A stretch of 23,922 nt of DNA from F23-B02 sp045642545 (GCA_045642545.1 JAZUJB010000013.1:1-23922), one strand, 5' to 3'; shown: positions 7,245 through 15,513, counted from the first letter of the stretch. The notes: generated by a model from the sequence alone, not told the origin. Numbers and translations: made by a program.

Positions 7245-8132
7245 TTATTCGACGCGCTCGCCGCCCCAGAAGAACAGTGCGATTGTGCCGGGACCGGTGT
7301 GTGAGCCGATTGTGGTGCCGACCCAGTTGATTTCTACCTTGCCGTTGAGCTTCGGGAAGCGCTCCTCGATGATTGCCGCGACCTGCTTTGCATCTTCAAT
7401 GCAGGAAGACTGAGAGATGTAGCACTTGCCGCTGTAATCGAGGCCGCCCTCGGCGTGCTGCTCCATCATCTTGACTATCTCGCGGATAACCTTTTTCTTG
7501 GTGCGCACCTTTGCTCTGGGAACGAGGTGGCCCTGATTGTCCATATCGAGCAGGGGGCAAATCTCAAGCATACCGCCAAACACTGCCGCGGTCTTGGAAA
7601 TTCTACCGCCGCGCACATAGCTTGAAAGGTCGGTGGAGAAGAACCAGTGGTGTACCTTGAGCTTGTTTTCCTCTATCCATGCGGCAAGGGCTTCGGCGTC
7701 CATGCCCGCATCGCGTAAGTCGGCTGCCTTGTCCATAAGCAGGCCGTAGCCCGAGGATGCGCCGAGAGAGTCAACGATGTATATCTTGCGCTCGGGGAAG
7801 CGCTCCATTGCGATGAGCGCCGCATTGCGTGCGGAGTTTATAGTGCCCGAAAGTCCCGAGGACAGGGTTACATGGACAATGTCCTTGCCCGCCTCAAGAA
7901 ACGGGGTGAAGTATGCCACATATTCGGAAATATTAACCTGCGAGGTCTTGGTGGGGACACCGCTGCCAACCGCTTCGTAGAATTTTTCAAACGGCATGCT
8001 TGCACCGAGGTCGTCACTGTACTCTTCACCGTCGAGTGCAAAATGGAAGCAGACATAATTAATGTCGCGTGCTTCAAAATGTTCCTTTGTCAAATCAGCT
8101 GTTGAGCAGCAGCTGAGAATATAATCTGCCAT
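7245..8132 (-). CDS. DegV family (fatty-acid-binding) protein
   Basis: 295 residues, a normal length for DegV proteins. The N-terminus (MADYILSCCSTADL), the TKTSQVNISEY segment around residue 60 and DSLGASSGYGLL around residue 120 are typical of the EDD/DegV fold, which binds a fatty acid and in Firmicutes (FakB) presents it to a fatty-acid kinase. Whether this copy partners a FakA is not visible; no kinase gene is nearby. AAGGAG stands six bases before the ATG. A plausible promoter lies at 8165-8194. It is monocistronic, ending at the shared terminator at 7201-7231. DegV proteins often occur in several paralogues per clostridial genome, so the bound lipid cannot be predicted. Confidence 0.9.
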   Translation of the reverse strand: MADYILSCCSTADLTKEHFEARDINYVCFHFALDGEEYSDDLGASMPFEKFYEAVGSGVPTKTSQVNISEYVAYFTPFLEAGKDIVHVTLSSGLSGTINSARNAALIAMERFPERKIYIVDSLGASSGYGLLMDKAADLRDAGMDAEALAAWIEENKLKVHHWFFSTDLSSYVRGGRISKTAAVFGGMLEICPLLDMDNQGHLVPRAKVRTKKKVIREIVKMMEQHAEGGLDYSGKCYISQSSCIEDAKQVAAIIEERFPKLNGKVEINWVGTTIGSHTGPGTIALFFWGGERVE

Positions 8133-8164
8133 AATTAGCTCCTTTCGCTTGTGAGGCTGAAAAA

Positions 8165-8194
8165 AGCATACCCCTTTTTGTTCAAAAATTGCAA
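8165..8194 (-). promoter_or_regulatory. Possible degV promoter
   Basis: Minus strand TTGCAA (8189-8194), 18-base spacer, TATGCT (8165-8170). Moderate match, correctly placed upstream of degV. Confidence 0.45.
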
Positions 8195-8215
8195 GCTATT
8201 TACGAAAGAGAGCGC

Positions 8216-8272
8216 TCTACTGCTGAATAAGCAATGGGTAGAGTGCTTTTCCGGCACTCTACCCACAGTAGA
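8216..8272 (-). terminator. Nested hairpin downstream of XRE regulator gene
   Basis: A perfect 12-bp inner stem (8235-8246 with 8254-8265, 7-base loop) is extended by a second 7-bp stem (8216-8222 with 8266-8272), leaving a 12-base one-sided bulge (8223-8234). There is no U run after it, so it is at best an atypical terminator for the regulator gene ending at 8279; it could also be a structured RNA end or protein site. A 10-bp palindrome, AGAGCGCTCT, adjoins it. Confidence 0.5.
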
Positions 8273-8278
8273 ATTGAC

Positions 8279-8899
8279 TTATTTTTTCTTGATTTTCCTG
8301 ATTTTTTCGGGATCGATGCGAACATTGCAGGCAAGGAACACGATTGCCACCGCAGGCACGGCAATAAGGAAAAGCTGCCACGGATTTGCCGAGGGCTTTG
8401 CAAAATAACCCAGCACAAACAGCGAAAGCACGAAGGCTGAGATTATATACTGCAGTCCCTTGCGTTTGTACCACACGCAATCGAGCACGAGAAGGCTCAG
8501 CAGCGACAGTGAAGCGCCGACAAGAAACACGCGCCACTCGAGGATATCGCACATCCACAGAATAACGAAGGCCGTCAGCGCGCAGGTCATAATACCGAGA
8601 ATAATGATAGCCGTAATAATCGCTGAACGGAATTTCGGTGCGCCTTCCTTAATGGGAATTCCCTCACCGGCCTCGACGGTATCGTGCGAGCTGAGGATAT
8701 AGTCAACCGAAACGCCGAAGATTTCAGCTAACTGCGTCAGCACATAGGCATCGGGTATAGCCTCGCCGCGCTCCCATTTTGATATGGTTTTATCGGAATA
8801 ATTCAGCTTAGCCCCCAGTTCCGCCTGCGTCATATTCTCTCGCGTGCGCAGGTTAATCAGGTTGCCCGCCGTAATCAGCTTTAGTTCAGATAACTGCAA
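8279..8899 (-). CDS. XRE-family regulator with four-helix membrane domain
   Basis: 206 residues. Residues 12-68 form a Cro/C1-type helix-turn-helix (NLRTRENMTQAELGAKLNYS, then KTISKWERGEAIPD). The remainder holds four hydrophobic segments, starting at about residues 93, 125, 148 and 170, so this is a DNA-binding domain tethered to the membrane, a common layout in Firmicutes whose signal is usually unknown. The start is TTG at 8899, with AAAGGAG seven bases upstream; no ATG is suitably placed. A strong promoter is at 8948-8976. It appears monocistronic. The protein ends in a lysine-rich tail (KIRKIKKK) that would face the cytoplasm. Target genes cannot be inferred from the sequence. Confidence 0.85.
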   Translation of the reverse strand: MQLSELKLITAGNLINLRTRENMTQAELGAKLNYSDKTISKWERGEAIPDAYVLTQLAEIFGVSVDYILSSHDTVEAGEGIPIKEGAPKFRSAIITAIIILGIMTCALTAFVILWMCDILEWRVFLVGASLSLLSLLVLDCVWYKRKGLQYIISAFVLSLFVLGYFAKPSANPWQLFLIAVPAVAIVFLACNVRIDPEKIRKIKKK

Positions 8900-8947
8900 G
8901 GTAGTGCTCCTTTGACAAAAATGCGGTTTTTGTTTAATAATGCTCTT

Positions 8948-8976
8948 ATTTTATGAGTAATTTCTCCGCAAGTCAA
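8948..8976 (-). promoter_or_regulatory. Sigma-A promoter of XRE regulator gene
   Basis: Minus strand TTGACT (8971-8976), exactly 17 bases, TAAAAT (8948-8953). It lies 49 bases upstream of the TTG start. Confidence 0.75.
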
Positions 8977-8995
8977 GGCAAAAGTTAAGCATTGC

Positions 8996-10273
8996 TCAGG
9001 TTACGAGCGCACCGTAGACGAGAATACCGAGGTTATCGTTATAAATTTTGTTAAACTGCGATATCGGCAGCGGGTTAACTCCCCTGCCCGCCTCAATTGT
9101 GTAGCCGGGACGGTTGAAGTCCTGAATGAACCAGTCCTTGTAGCCTGCAAAGCCCGAGGCGTAGGGCGTTTCCTCAACCGCGTAGCCCGATACCGCCGCA
9201 AAGGTATCGGCAATAGCGCGTGAGTTTGTCGGCTCATAATCGAGGAATTTCCAGTAAATAACCTCGCCCTGCGTGTGATACGAGAGAGTAAGACTCGGCG
9301 AAAGGGACAAAGTAAAATCGTACATTGCGCGGCTTTCGGGCGCGACAAGCGGCGCTGTGCCGACATAGTCGGACGGTGCGGGACTTACAAAGCCCTGCGC
9401 AAATTTATTCTCCCTTGCCTGCTCCCAGCCTGCGGGATACTGCAGATTGAGGTCAATGCCGCGGATATTCGCCTTCCAGCCCGAGGGAAACGGAATTGAC
9501 GGATAATCCGCCGCAATGCGCCGCGCGTTTGTGTAATACTCGCCGCTGTCAAGCTCGCCTGTTACGAGGTCAACACCGTCGGGGTTGACGCAGGGCGCTA
9601 TGTAAATATTCGTGCGCTTGAAAATCTCCGCCGCGTTGTAGCCGAAAATTGCTTCACCGTAGGCGTATGCCCTTGCGTACTGCTCGGCAAATTTAAGCAA
9701 AACGGGAATTGTTATCCATTCGTTTGCGTGGTGCGCGGCATTGTAAAGCACGCGGTTTTCGCCCTGCCCTGCCGACAGATACCACAGCGTTCTTCCCATA
9801 ACGCTTTTGCCGATTTCCCCGATTTTCACAAAAGGATAACGCGCCGCGATGCCGCGCACGCAATAGGCCGTAAGCGCTGAGGTAAAGCTGATTGTTGTGG
9901 GCACAATATCAAAGGGCAGCGGCACGGTGATTACGCTTCCGACCTGCAGATTTTCGGGAACAACGCCGGGATTTGCAATTTTGATTGCCTCAAGCGTTGT
10001 GCCGTAAAGCTCGGCAATCGCCCACAGGGTATCGCCGCGAAAAACGCGATGCGTCGCAAAGCCCGTGTACCACGGCACAAGCGCGCGGTGGGTAACCGGC
10101 CCTACAATGCCGTCAGCAACAAGTCCGTTTAACGACTGAAATCTCACAACCGCATTTCTTGTGTTTGCGCCGAAAATTCCGTCTGTCTCGAGCGTTCCGA
10201 AGCCCGCTCTGTTCAGCGCAAGCTGCAAAAGCTCAACTGACGGCCCGCGACTTCCGTATTTTAAAATTTTCAT
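8996..10273 (-). CDS. PG-binding/LysM/M14 gamma-D-glutamyl-diamino-acid endopeptidase
   Basis: 425 residues from the ATG at 10273, chosen because AAGGAG stands six bases before it; a longer frame to 10297 lacks such a site. Residues 5-67 are a peptidoglycan-binding domain, 74-119 a LysM domain (HRVFRGDTLWAIAELYGTTL), and 130-425 an M14 zinc carboxypeptidase domain. Zinc ligands are His182 and Glu185 (HHANE) and His333 (SYHTQG); the catalytic glutamate is Glu394 (TIEAGRG). This domain order matches endopeptidase I of Lysinibacillus sphaericus and relatives, which cut gamma-D-Glu-meso-diaminopimelate bonds in cell-wall peptides. No signal peptide is present, as in sporulation-linked or recycling members. 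It is divergent from spoIVB, and both may be sporulation genes. Confidence 0.9.
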   Translation of the reverse strand: MKILKYGSRGPSVELLQLALNRAGFGTLETDGIFGANTRNAVVRFQSLNGLVADGIVGPVTHRALVPWYTGFATHRVFRGDTLWAIAELYGTTLEAIKIANPGVVPENLQVGSVITVPLPFDIVPTTISFTSALTAYCVRGIAARYPFVKIGEIGKSVMGRTLWYLSAGQGENRVLYNAAHHANEWITIPVLLKFAEQYARAYAYGEAIFGYNAAEIFKRTNIYIAPCVNPDGVDLVTGELDSGEYYTNARRIAADYPSIPFPSGWKANIRGIDLNLQYPAGWEQARENKFAQGFVSPAPSDYVGTAPLVAPESRAMYDFTLSLSPSLTLSYHTQGEVIYWKFLDYEPTNSRAIADTFAAVSGYAVEETPYASGFAGYKDWFIQDFNRPGYTIEAGRGVNPLPISQFNKIYNDNLGILVYGALVT

Positions 10274-10395
10274 TTTCCGCTCCTTTATTCTGCACAAAAA
10301 TTGTCTGTCGCCGTTTCGCTTGAAAAACGGACGGCAGGTAATAGAGAAATAATTAGCCTGCTTTATTCTACGCAGGAGCTCGCATACTTATAACA

Positions 10396-10421
10396 GACTC
10401 ATATCCGTTCGGATTTGAGTC
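10396..10421. promoter_or_regulatory. Palindrome immediately upstream of spoIVB ribosome site
   Basis: Arms 10396-10407 and 10410-10421 pair over 12 positions with one mismatch and a 2-base centre (GACTCATATCCG ... CGGATTTGAGTC). It ends one base before the AAGGGGGTGA ribosome site of spoIVB, in the 164-bp gap between the divergent M14 peptidase and spoIVB. It may be an operator or a leader hairpin that limits translation. Confidence 0.5.
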
Positions 10422-10437
10422 AAGGGGGTGAGAATTT

Positions 10438-11427
10438 TTGACAATTAAAAGGATAACGGGATTTTTTCTTGCTGCGGTGTTCATATTTGTAATGAGCGCT
10501 GCGGCTATGGCTCAGGAGCTCATCTGCGGCGGCAGAGCGCTCGGTATTAAGCTTACGACCGACGGAGTTATGGTAGCGGGCATACCGGGCGTGGAAACCG
10601 AAAGCGGCACCGTATCTCCTGCCGAGAACGCAGGGATACAAAAGGGTGATATCATAACGCGCATCGGTGCAAAGAATATAAGCACCGCAGAGGATTTCAT
10701 CTCAGCGGCAGGAGCCTTAAACGGAGAAAAAATTTCAGTAACCGTTGAACGCGCGGGCAAGACTCATCAGTTCAATCTTCAGCCCGTTATGAGCCTTGAC
10801 GGCACATGGAAGCTCGGACTTATGCTGCGCGACGGCGTAAGCGGCGTAGGTACTCTTACCTTCTACGACCCCGAAACGGGAATCTACGGCGCGCTCGGCC
10901 ACAGCATCAGCGATTCCGACACGGGCAGCACACTGCCTTTGGGCGACGGCAGCATCTATGATGCGGAGGTAACCGGAATTGTTCCCGGCGAGGTCGGCTC
11001 TCCGGGCGCATTAGACGGCAGCACGGACGAGGCTGCACTTCTCGGCGACATTCAGATAAACTGCGGCTGCGGAATATTCGGTGCCGCCGAGCTTGACGGC
11101 GAGCCCATAGAAACCGGTGAAATCAAAGAGGGCAAGGCCACAATCTGCTGCACACTCTCGGGCGATACCGTGAGCGAATATGAGATTGAGGTCAAGCGCG
11201 TGTATGAAACCGGCGGAATGCGCACCGTTCTTCTGACCGTGACAGACCCCGCGCTTATTGAGCAAACCGGCGGCATAGTTCAGGGTATGTCGGGCAGTCC
11301 GATAATTCAGGAGGGAAAGCTCGTGGGCGCTGTAACCCATGTTTTTGTTAACGACCCTACCTCGGGCTACGGCATAAGTATTCAGGATATGCTTGAGCAG
11401 GAGGCTCATTGCGACAAGGCAGCATAA
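10438..11427 (+). CDS. spoIVB: SpoIVB peptidase (S55), sporulation sigma-K checkpoint protease
   Basis: 329 residues. Residues 7-25 are a hydrophobic signal/anchor; about 40-118 form a PDZ domain (PAENAGIQKGDIITRIG); 120-320 are the S55 serine protease domain. The catalytic set is present: His155 in GALGHS, Asp270 in VTDPAL and Ser285 in GMSGSP, with the conserved tail AVTHVFVNDPTSGYG. In Bacillus SpoIVB is made in the forespore, secreted toward the mother cell, and cleaves SpoIVFA to start pro-sigma-K processing. The start is TTG, seven bases after an AAGGGGGTGA site. Compared with Bacillus SpoIVB (about 425 residues) the N-terminal part is short. In many Firmicutes the gene lies between recN and spo0A; here neither is adjacent. 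Confidence 0.93.
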   Translation: MTIKRITGFFLAAVFIFVMSAAAMAQELICGGRALGIKLTTDGVMVAGIPGVETESGTVSPAENAGIQKGDIITRIGAKNISTAEDFISAAGALNGEKISVTVERAGKTHQFNLQPVMSLDGTWKLGLMLRDGVSGVGTLTFYDPETGIYGALGHSISDSDTGSTLPLGDGSIYDAEVTGIVPGEVGSPGALDGSTDEAALLGDIQINCGCGIFGAAELDGEPIETGEIKEGKATICCTLSGDTVSEYEIEVKRVYETGGMRTVLLTVTDPALIEQTGGIVQGMSGSPIIQEGKLVGAVTHVFVNDPTSGYGISIQDMLEQEAHCDKAA

Positions 11428-11433
11428 AAAAAG

Positions 11434-11460
11434 CAAGAGGCAAGCATCGCTTGCCTCTTG
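11434..11460. terminator. Bidirectional terminator
   Basis: Perfect 12-bp stem (11434-11445 with 11449-11460), 3-base loop. On the minus strand it is followed after one C by seven T, a strong terminator for the LOG gene; on the plus strand TCTTTGATTT gives a weaker one for spoIVB. Confidence 0.9.
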
Positions 11461-11468
11461 TCTTTGAT

Positions 11469-12053
11469 TTATTTACTGTAATCGGAAAGTCTTTTAATAC
11501 TGCCCGCACCCTGCGGAATATAATTATCTATGTAGCTGAGTGCGTCCTCGGGAGTATCCGCCATTTGATACAGCTTCAGACAGTTTTCGGACATAAATCT
11601 GTGCTGCGCAGTTGCATCGAGCATTGCCTGCATAGGCGCGTAGTAGCCCTCGGTATTGAGAATTGCGATTGCGCGGTCTGTCTTTCCGAGTTGCTTGAGA
11701 GTGAGCATCTCGAAAAACTCCTCATAGGTGCCGATGCCGCCGGGCAGCACGATGCAGGCGGAGGACTGCTCCTCCATAAGCTGCTTGCGCTCGCGCATTG
11801 TTTCGGTGAAAAGCAGCTGCGTGCAGTGCTCGTAAAGCACCCCCGGCTCATCAAAGAACTTTGGGGCAATGCCGATTATCTCACCGCCTGCGCTATGTGC
11901 TCCGCGTGCAGCCGCGCCCATAAGTCCTTCCTTGCCGCCGCCGAACACAAGGCTGTGTCCCGCCTGCGCCATAAGATATCCGAGCTTTTCAGCCTGCTCA
12001 TAGTAAACCGCATCGAGTCTGGCGCTTGAGGCTCCGTAAATGCAGATTTTCAT
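11469..12053 (-). CDS. LOG-family cytokinin-type nucleoside phosphate phosphoribohydrolase
   Basis: 194 residues, normal for the TIGR00730/LOG family. It begins with a Rossmann motif (CIYGASSA), has FGGGKEGLMGAAARGA around residue 38, and the defining LPGGIGTYEEFFE motif around residue 102, which carries the active-site PGGxGTxxE. Family members release the base from nucleoside 5'-monophosphates; plant LOG enzymes activate cytokinins, whereas the role in most bacteria is nucleotide salvage or unknown. Its ATG overlaps the stop of the upstream MFS transporter (TGATG), so the two are co-translated, which suggests, without proving, that the transporter substrate feeds this enzyme. It ends at a strong terminator. 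Confidence 0.9.
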   Translation of the reverse strand: MKICIYGASSARLDAVYYEQAEKLGYLMAQAGHSLVFGGGKEGLMGAAARGAHSAGGEIIGIAPKFFDEPGVLYEHCTQLLFTETMRERKQLMEEQSSACIVLPGGIGTYEEFFEMLTLKQLGKTDRAIAILNTEGYYAPMQAMLDATAQHRFMSENCLKLYQMADTPEDALSYIDNYIPQGAGSIKRLSDYSK

Positions 12054-13393
12054 CAGTCGTCCATATCCTCGAAGGCCTCAAGGCCCTTCTTTGCCTCGGG
12101 CTTGTTATCGCCGTGCTTTACAAAGAGCATGGTGACAAAGCTCAGTGCAACGAAGATTGCCGCATAGGGGAACAGAACCTTGTAGCTGATATTGCGCATG
12201 AGGAAGCCTGCAACAACGGGGGTGATTACCTGCGCTGCCATTGAGAAGGTGTAGTAGTAGCCGGTGAACTTGCCGATATCCGAGCCCTTGCACATCTCAA
12301 CAACCATCGGCAGAGAGTTTACATTGATTGCCGCCCATGCAAGACCTGCAACTGCAAACACAACAAACATAATGATGGTTGATGCCGAGGTCATTGCCGC
12401 GGTGGTGAGCACGAAGCCGAGTGCGAAGCTGCCTGCAAGCAGAACGATGCCGGTCATGATGACTCTCTTTCTGCCGAGCTTGGAGGCGAGAATACCGATG
12501 GGGATGTAGCTTATGATTGCGCCTGCATTTGCAATGAGCAGATAGGTTGATGCCTTGCCGAGCTTTTCGCCCATAACCTGGTCAACATAGGTGGTGAACC
12601 AGGTTTCAACTGCATTGTAGCCGATGAACCAGAGTGCAATGGACAGAAGCAGGAAGATAAGGCTCTTCTTGACTGCCTTGGGCAGAACCTCATCACCGCT
12701 GCCGTCATCCTCTGCGAGATTCCACTCGGGATGCTGTGCCTCAAGCTTGCGCTGCTCCTCAACGAGCTTGGGCTCCTTGATGGTGAGGAAAAGCACTGCA
12801 ACGGATACGAACATAACCGCCGCAATGACTATGAACATGGGCTGATAGTTTACATGCTCAAGTGCCGCGACCTTGCTGTTCGGGTACATAAATGCCGCAA
12901 CGCCGAGGTACAGAACACCGCCGATTGCGCCCATGAGATTGATTATTGCATTGCCCTTACTGCGCAGAGGCTTGGGGGTAATGTCGGGCATGAGAGCAAC
13001 TGCGGGAGAGCGATAGGTTCCCATTGCAACGAGCAGCAGACCCAGCACGATGACAAATGATGCGGTCTTGAAGCCGCCGGGTGCTGCGGCATAACTGTTG
13101 TCAATAATGGGAAGAATATTCATCAGAATAATTGCAAGACCGGTGCCGAAAAGGATATACGGCATACGCTTGCCGATTTTGGTATTGGTCTTGTCCGACA
13201 GTGCGCCGAACAGAGGCAGCAGGAACAGCGCAAGAATATTATCCGCAGCCATAATTGCGCCCGACCAGGTTTCGTTCATGTGGAAGGTCTTAGTCAGAAT
13301 AAGGGGCACGATGCCGTTATACATCTGCCAGAATGCGCAGATGGACAGGAACGCAAAGCCTGTCAGAATGGTGCGTTTGTTGTCTAACTTCAT
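12053..13393 (-). CDS. MFS transporter (sugar/SLC45- or GPH-like)
   Basis: 446 residues with about twelve hydrophobic helices. The loop after helix 2 carries GALSDKTNTKIGKRMPYI, the MFS signature in the form seen in sugar-cation symporter and SLC45-like proteins; a second copy, ASKLGRKRVIMTG, follows in the second half. Residues 205-240 form a charged cytoplasmic linker (EEQRKLEAQHPEWNLAEDDG). The start is the ATG at 13393, seven bases after GGAGG; an in-frame TTG two codons earlier is too close to that site. It is co-translated with the LOG-family hydrolase. A promoter is visible at 13433-13461. The substrate is unknown; a sugar or nucleoside-type solute is a guess based on family and neighbour. 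Confidence 0.88.
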   Translation of the reverse strand: MKLDNKRTILTGFAFLSICAFWQMYNGIVPLILTKTFHMNETWSGAIMAADNILALFLLPLFGALSDKTNTKIGKRMPYILFGTGLAIILMNILPIIDNSYAAAPGGFKTASFVIVLGLLLVAMGTYRSPAVALMPDITPKPLRSKGNAIINLMGAIGGVLYLGVAAFMYPNSKVAALEHVNYQPMFIVIAAVMFVSVAVLFLTIKEPKLVEEQRKLEAQHPEWNLAEDDGSGDEVLPKAVKKSLIFLLLSIALWFIGYNAVETWFTTYVDQVMGEKLGKASTYLLIANAGAIISYIPIGILASKLGRKRVIMTGIVLLAGSFALGFVLTTAAMTSASTIIMFVVFAVAGLAWAAINVNSLPMVVEMCKGSDIGKFTGYYYTFSMAAQVITPVVAGFLMRNISYKVLFPYAAIFVALSFVTMLFVKHGDNKPEAKKGLEAFEDMDD

Positions 13394-13432
13394 ATGCAAA
13401 CCTCCGATAGCTGATTAGCTGAGTTCACGAAT

Positions 13433-13461
13433 ATTTTACAACAAACGCAACGCCAACACAA
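13433..13461 (-). promoter_or_regulatory. Promoter of MFS-LOG operon
   Basis: Minus strand TTGTGT (13456-13461), 17 bases, TAAAAT (13433-13438), 40 bases before the start codon. Confidence 0.6.
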
Positions 13462-13482
13462 CAATATTTTTACCATTTGTAT

Positions 13483-13511
13483 TTGACCGCACTCGTAATT
13501 GGGTGTAATAT
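13483..13511 (+). promoter_or_regulatory. Sigma-A promoter of glycerophosphodiesterase gene
   Basis: TTGACC (13483-13488), exactly 17 bases, TAATAT (13506-13511); expected start near 13518, 25 bases before the ATG. Confidence 0.78.
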
Positions 13512-13542
13512 GAAAACAGATATAAATACGGAGGTGCTCAAA

Positions 13543-14376
13543 ATGAAAAAATCCGAAAAGCTTCTCCTCGGCGCTTCACTTGTCGGCGCCGCTGCTGTTG
13601 GAGGCTTTGTTTTCCTTATCGCTCCCGGCAAGATAAGCAAAAGAAAAAAAGCTCCGTTTATGTATAAGAACTTTGCTCACCGCGGCCTTCACAAGCGCGA
13701 TAAGAGCATTCCCGAAAACTCCCTTGCCGCATTTGATGCAGCCGCCTCGTACGGCTACGGCATGGAGCTTGATGTTCAGCTTTCCAAGGACGGTCAGGTG
13801 GTTGTTTTCCATGACGATACCCTCAACCGCATCTGCGGAGTTGACGCAAGAGTTGACGAAAAAACATACGATGAGCTCAGCAAAATGAGTCTGTGCGGCA
13901 CTGAGCAAACCATCCCCCTCTTCTCCGAGGTGCTGAAAACCGTCCGCGGCAGAGGCCCGCTTATCGTTGAGCTTAAAAACGGCAAAAAGAACACCGAGCT
14001 TTGCGAAAAGACCTATGCCCTGCTTCGCAGATACAGCGGCGAATACTGCATTGAAAGCTTCAACCCCATCATCGTGCGCTGGTTCAAGCGCAATGCCCCC
14101 GAGGTTGTGCGCGGTCAGCTTGCAAATCCCCCCGAGGGCTACAAGGGCGAGGTCAACGCCGTTGCGGGCTTTGTACTCGGCAATGTGCTTCTGAACTTCC
14201 TTGCCCGTCCGCAGTTTATCGCCTACAAGATTGCCCCCAAGCCCTTTGCGGTTAAGCTCTGCGAGGCGCTCGGCGCAATGAAGGTCTGCTGGACCTCTCA
14301 CGAGTGGATTAACGAAAAGTCAAACGATGTTGTCATCTTTGAATTCTACAAGCCCAAGCTCAAATTCAAGAAATAA
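13543..14376 (+). CDS. Membrane-anchored glycerophosphodiester phosphodiesterase
   Basis: 277 residues from the ATG at 13543, six bases after GGAGGTG; the frame is open further upstream but that part overlaps the promoter. Residues 6-27 form a transmembrane anchor, followed by a basic stretch (KISKRKK), so the catalytic domain is probably held at the membrane. The GDPD active site is complete: His46-Arg47 (AHRGLH), Glu75 and Asp77 (MELDVQL), and His90 (FHDDTL). Such enzymes hydrolyse glycerophosphodiesters to glycerol-3-phosphate and an alcohol, in lipid turnover or phosphate scavenging. The gene is monocistronic between a good promoter and a bidirectional terminator. The exact headgroup preference cannot be read from the sequence. 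Confidence 0.92.
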   Translation: MKKSEKLLLGASLVGAAAVGGFVFLIAPGKISKRKKAPFMYKNFAHRGLHKRDKSIPENSLAAFDAAASYGYGMELDVQLSKDGQVVVFHDDTLNRICGVDARVDEKTYDELSKMSLCGTEQTIPLFSEVLKTVRGRGPLIVELKNGKKNTELCEKTYALLRRYSGEYCIESFNPIIVRWFKRNAPEVVRGQLANPPEGYKGEVNAVAGFVLGNVLLNFLARPQFIAYKIAPKPFAVKLCEALGAMKVCWTSHEWINEKSNDVVIFEFYKPKLKFKK

Positions 14377-14379
14377 ATT

Positions 14380-14416
14380 AAAATCCGCAGTGTGTTTGCT
14401 ACGCACTGCGGATTTT
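14380..14416. terminator. Bidirectional terminator
   Basis: Arms 14380-14392 and 14404-14416 (13 bp, AAAATCCGCAGTG and complement) with an 11-base loop; ends AAAA/TTTTT. It separates the converging GDPD and permease genes and overlaps the permease stop codon by one base. Confidence 0.88.
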
Positions 14417-15513
14417 TATATTATTGACATTAATATCAGCAAAACTGCAAGGAAGGCAAAGTTGTAAACGGAAAACTCCGCGATGAATTTTCCCGCCTTG
14501 TGCGGCTCGTGGCGCAGGTATTCGTGGAAGGTGATTAAGCTTGCAAGCGAGGCAATCAGCGTGCCGGCTCCGCCGATGTTAACGCCGACTAACAGGTCCG
14601 CGTAATTTGCCGTGAACTGCGACAGCAGAATTGCCGACGGCACATTGCTTATCACCTGACACGACAGCGCCGAAAACAGAAGCGTGTTTCTGTCCATAAG
14701 TTTTGAGAAAAACTCCTGCACGACATCTATCCTCGCCATATTCCCCGCAAAAACGAAGAAGAAAACGAAGGTCAGCAGCAGCGAATAGTCCACCGACTCA
14801 AGCGCATGGCGGTCGGTGATTATGAGTACAAGCGGAATTACCGCAAGGCCTATCCAATACGGCAGCAGGCGCAGGACAATTGCGACCGACAGAGCAAACA
14901 GCGCAAGATAGAGCGCCGTTGAGCGCTTTTTAAGCTCCGCCTTTTCGCCGCTTATAGCCATGGGCTCGGGCTTTACGAAAACGCAGCAGAGCGTAATGAG
15001 CAGCATCGAAGCCAGAAACGGCGGAAGCATAATCTTTATAAACTCGGGCGCGGCAATATTGTACCTTGTATAAAGGTAAAGATTCTGCGGATTGCCGAAG
15101 GGCGTCAGCATACCGCCGAGGTTTGCCGCCATATTCTGCATTATAAAGGTGAAGGACAGATACCTCTCCTTGCCCGTTGAGCTGAGCACAAAATAGCCGA
15201 GCGGCAGGAAGGTCAGAAGCGCCGTGTCGTTGGTTATGAGCATCGAGCCGATGAAGCTTATATACACAAGCGCGAGAATGCACATACGGGTGGTTTTGAA
15301 GCGCTCGACAATCCTGCAGGCGAGTATGTAAAAGAAGTTTACATCGCGCAGGGCGCACACAACCGCAAGCACGCAGAAAAGGCAGGTCAGCGTCTTGAAA
15401 TCGAAGTAGCCGACATACGCGCTGTCAACGGGCACGAACACCGCAGTAGCCGCCGCTGCCGCAAATGCCGCAAGCACCATAATATGATTTTTCGCAAAGC
15501 TTTTTACGCGCAT
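14416..15513 (-). CDS. Anion permease of the ArsB/SLC13 (ion transporter) superfamily
   Basis: 365 residues from the ATG at 15513, with GGGAGGG six bases before it. It has about ten hydrophobic helices in two halves, with the hallmark ITNDTALLTFLPLG followed by MAANLGGMLTPFGNPQNLYL in the first half and VISNVPSAILLSQFTANYADL with GVNIGGAGTLIASLASLI in the second. These paired NPQN- and SNVPSA-type motifs are the substrate hairpins of the ArsB/CitM/SLC13 superfamily, which exports or imports oxyanions and di/tricarboxylates. No ArsR, arsenate reductase or citrate gene is near, so the substrate is open. It is somewhat shorter than typical 400-430-residue members. A strong promoter is at 15550-15577. 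Confidence 0.87.
   Translation of the reverse strand: MRVKSFAKNHIMVLAAFAAAAATAVFVPVDSAYVGYFDFKTLTCLFCVLAVVCALRDVNFFYILACRIVERFKTTRMCILALVYISFIGSMLITNDTALLTFLPLGYFVLSSTGKERYLSFTFIMQNMAANLGGMLTPFGNPQNLYLYTRYNIAAPEFIKIMLPPFLASMLLITLCCVFVKPEPMAISGEKAELKKRSTALYLALFALSVAIVLRLLPYWIGLAVIPLVLIITDRHALESVDYSLLLTFVFFFVFAGNMARIDVVQEFFSKLMDRNTLLFSALSCQVISNVPSAILLSQFTANYADLLVGVNIGGAGTLIASLASLITFHEYLRHEPHKAGKFIAEFSVYNFAFLAVLLILMSII

Noticed and set aside
10381..10407. Sigma-G promoter for spoIVB using GCATA at 10382
   Set aside because: The only CAT-type -10 is 13 bases away, too close; no convincing forespore promoter was found.
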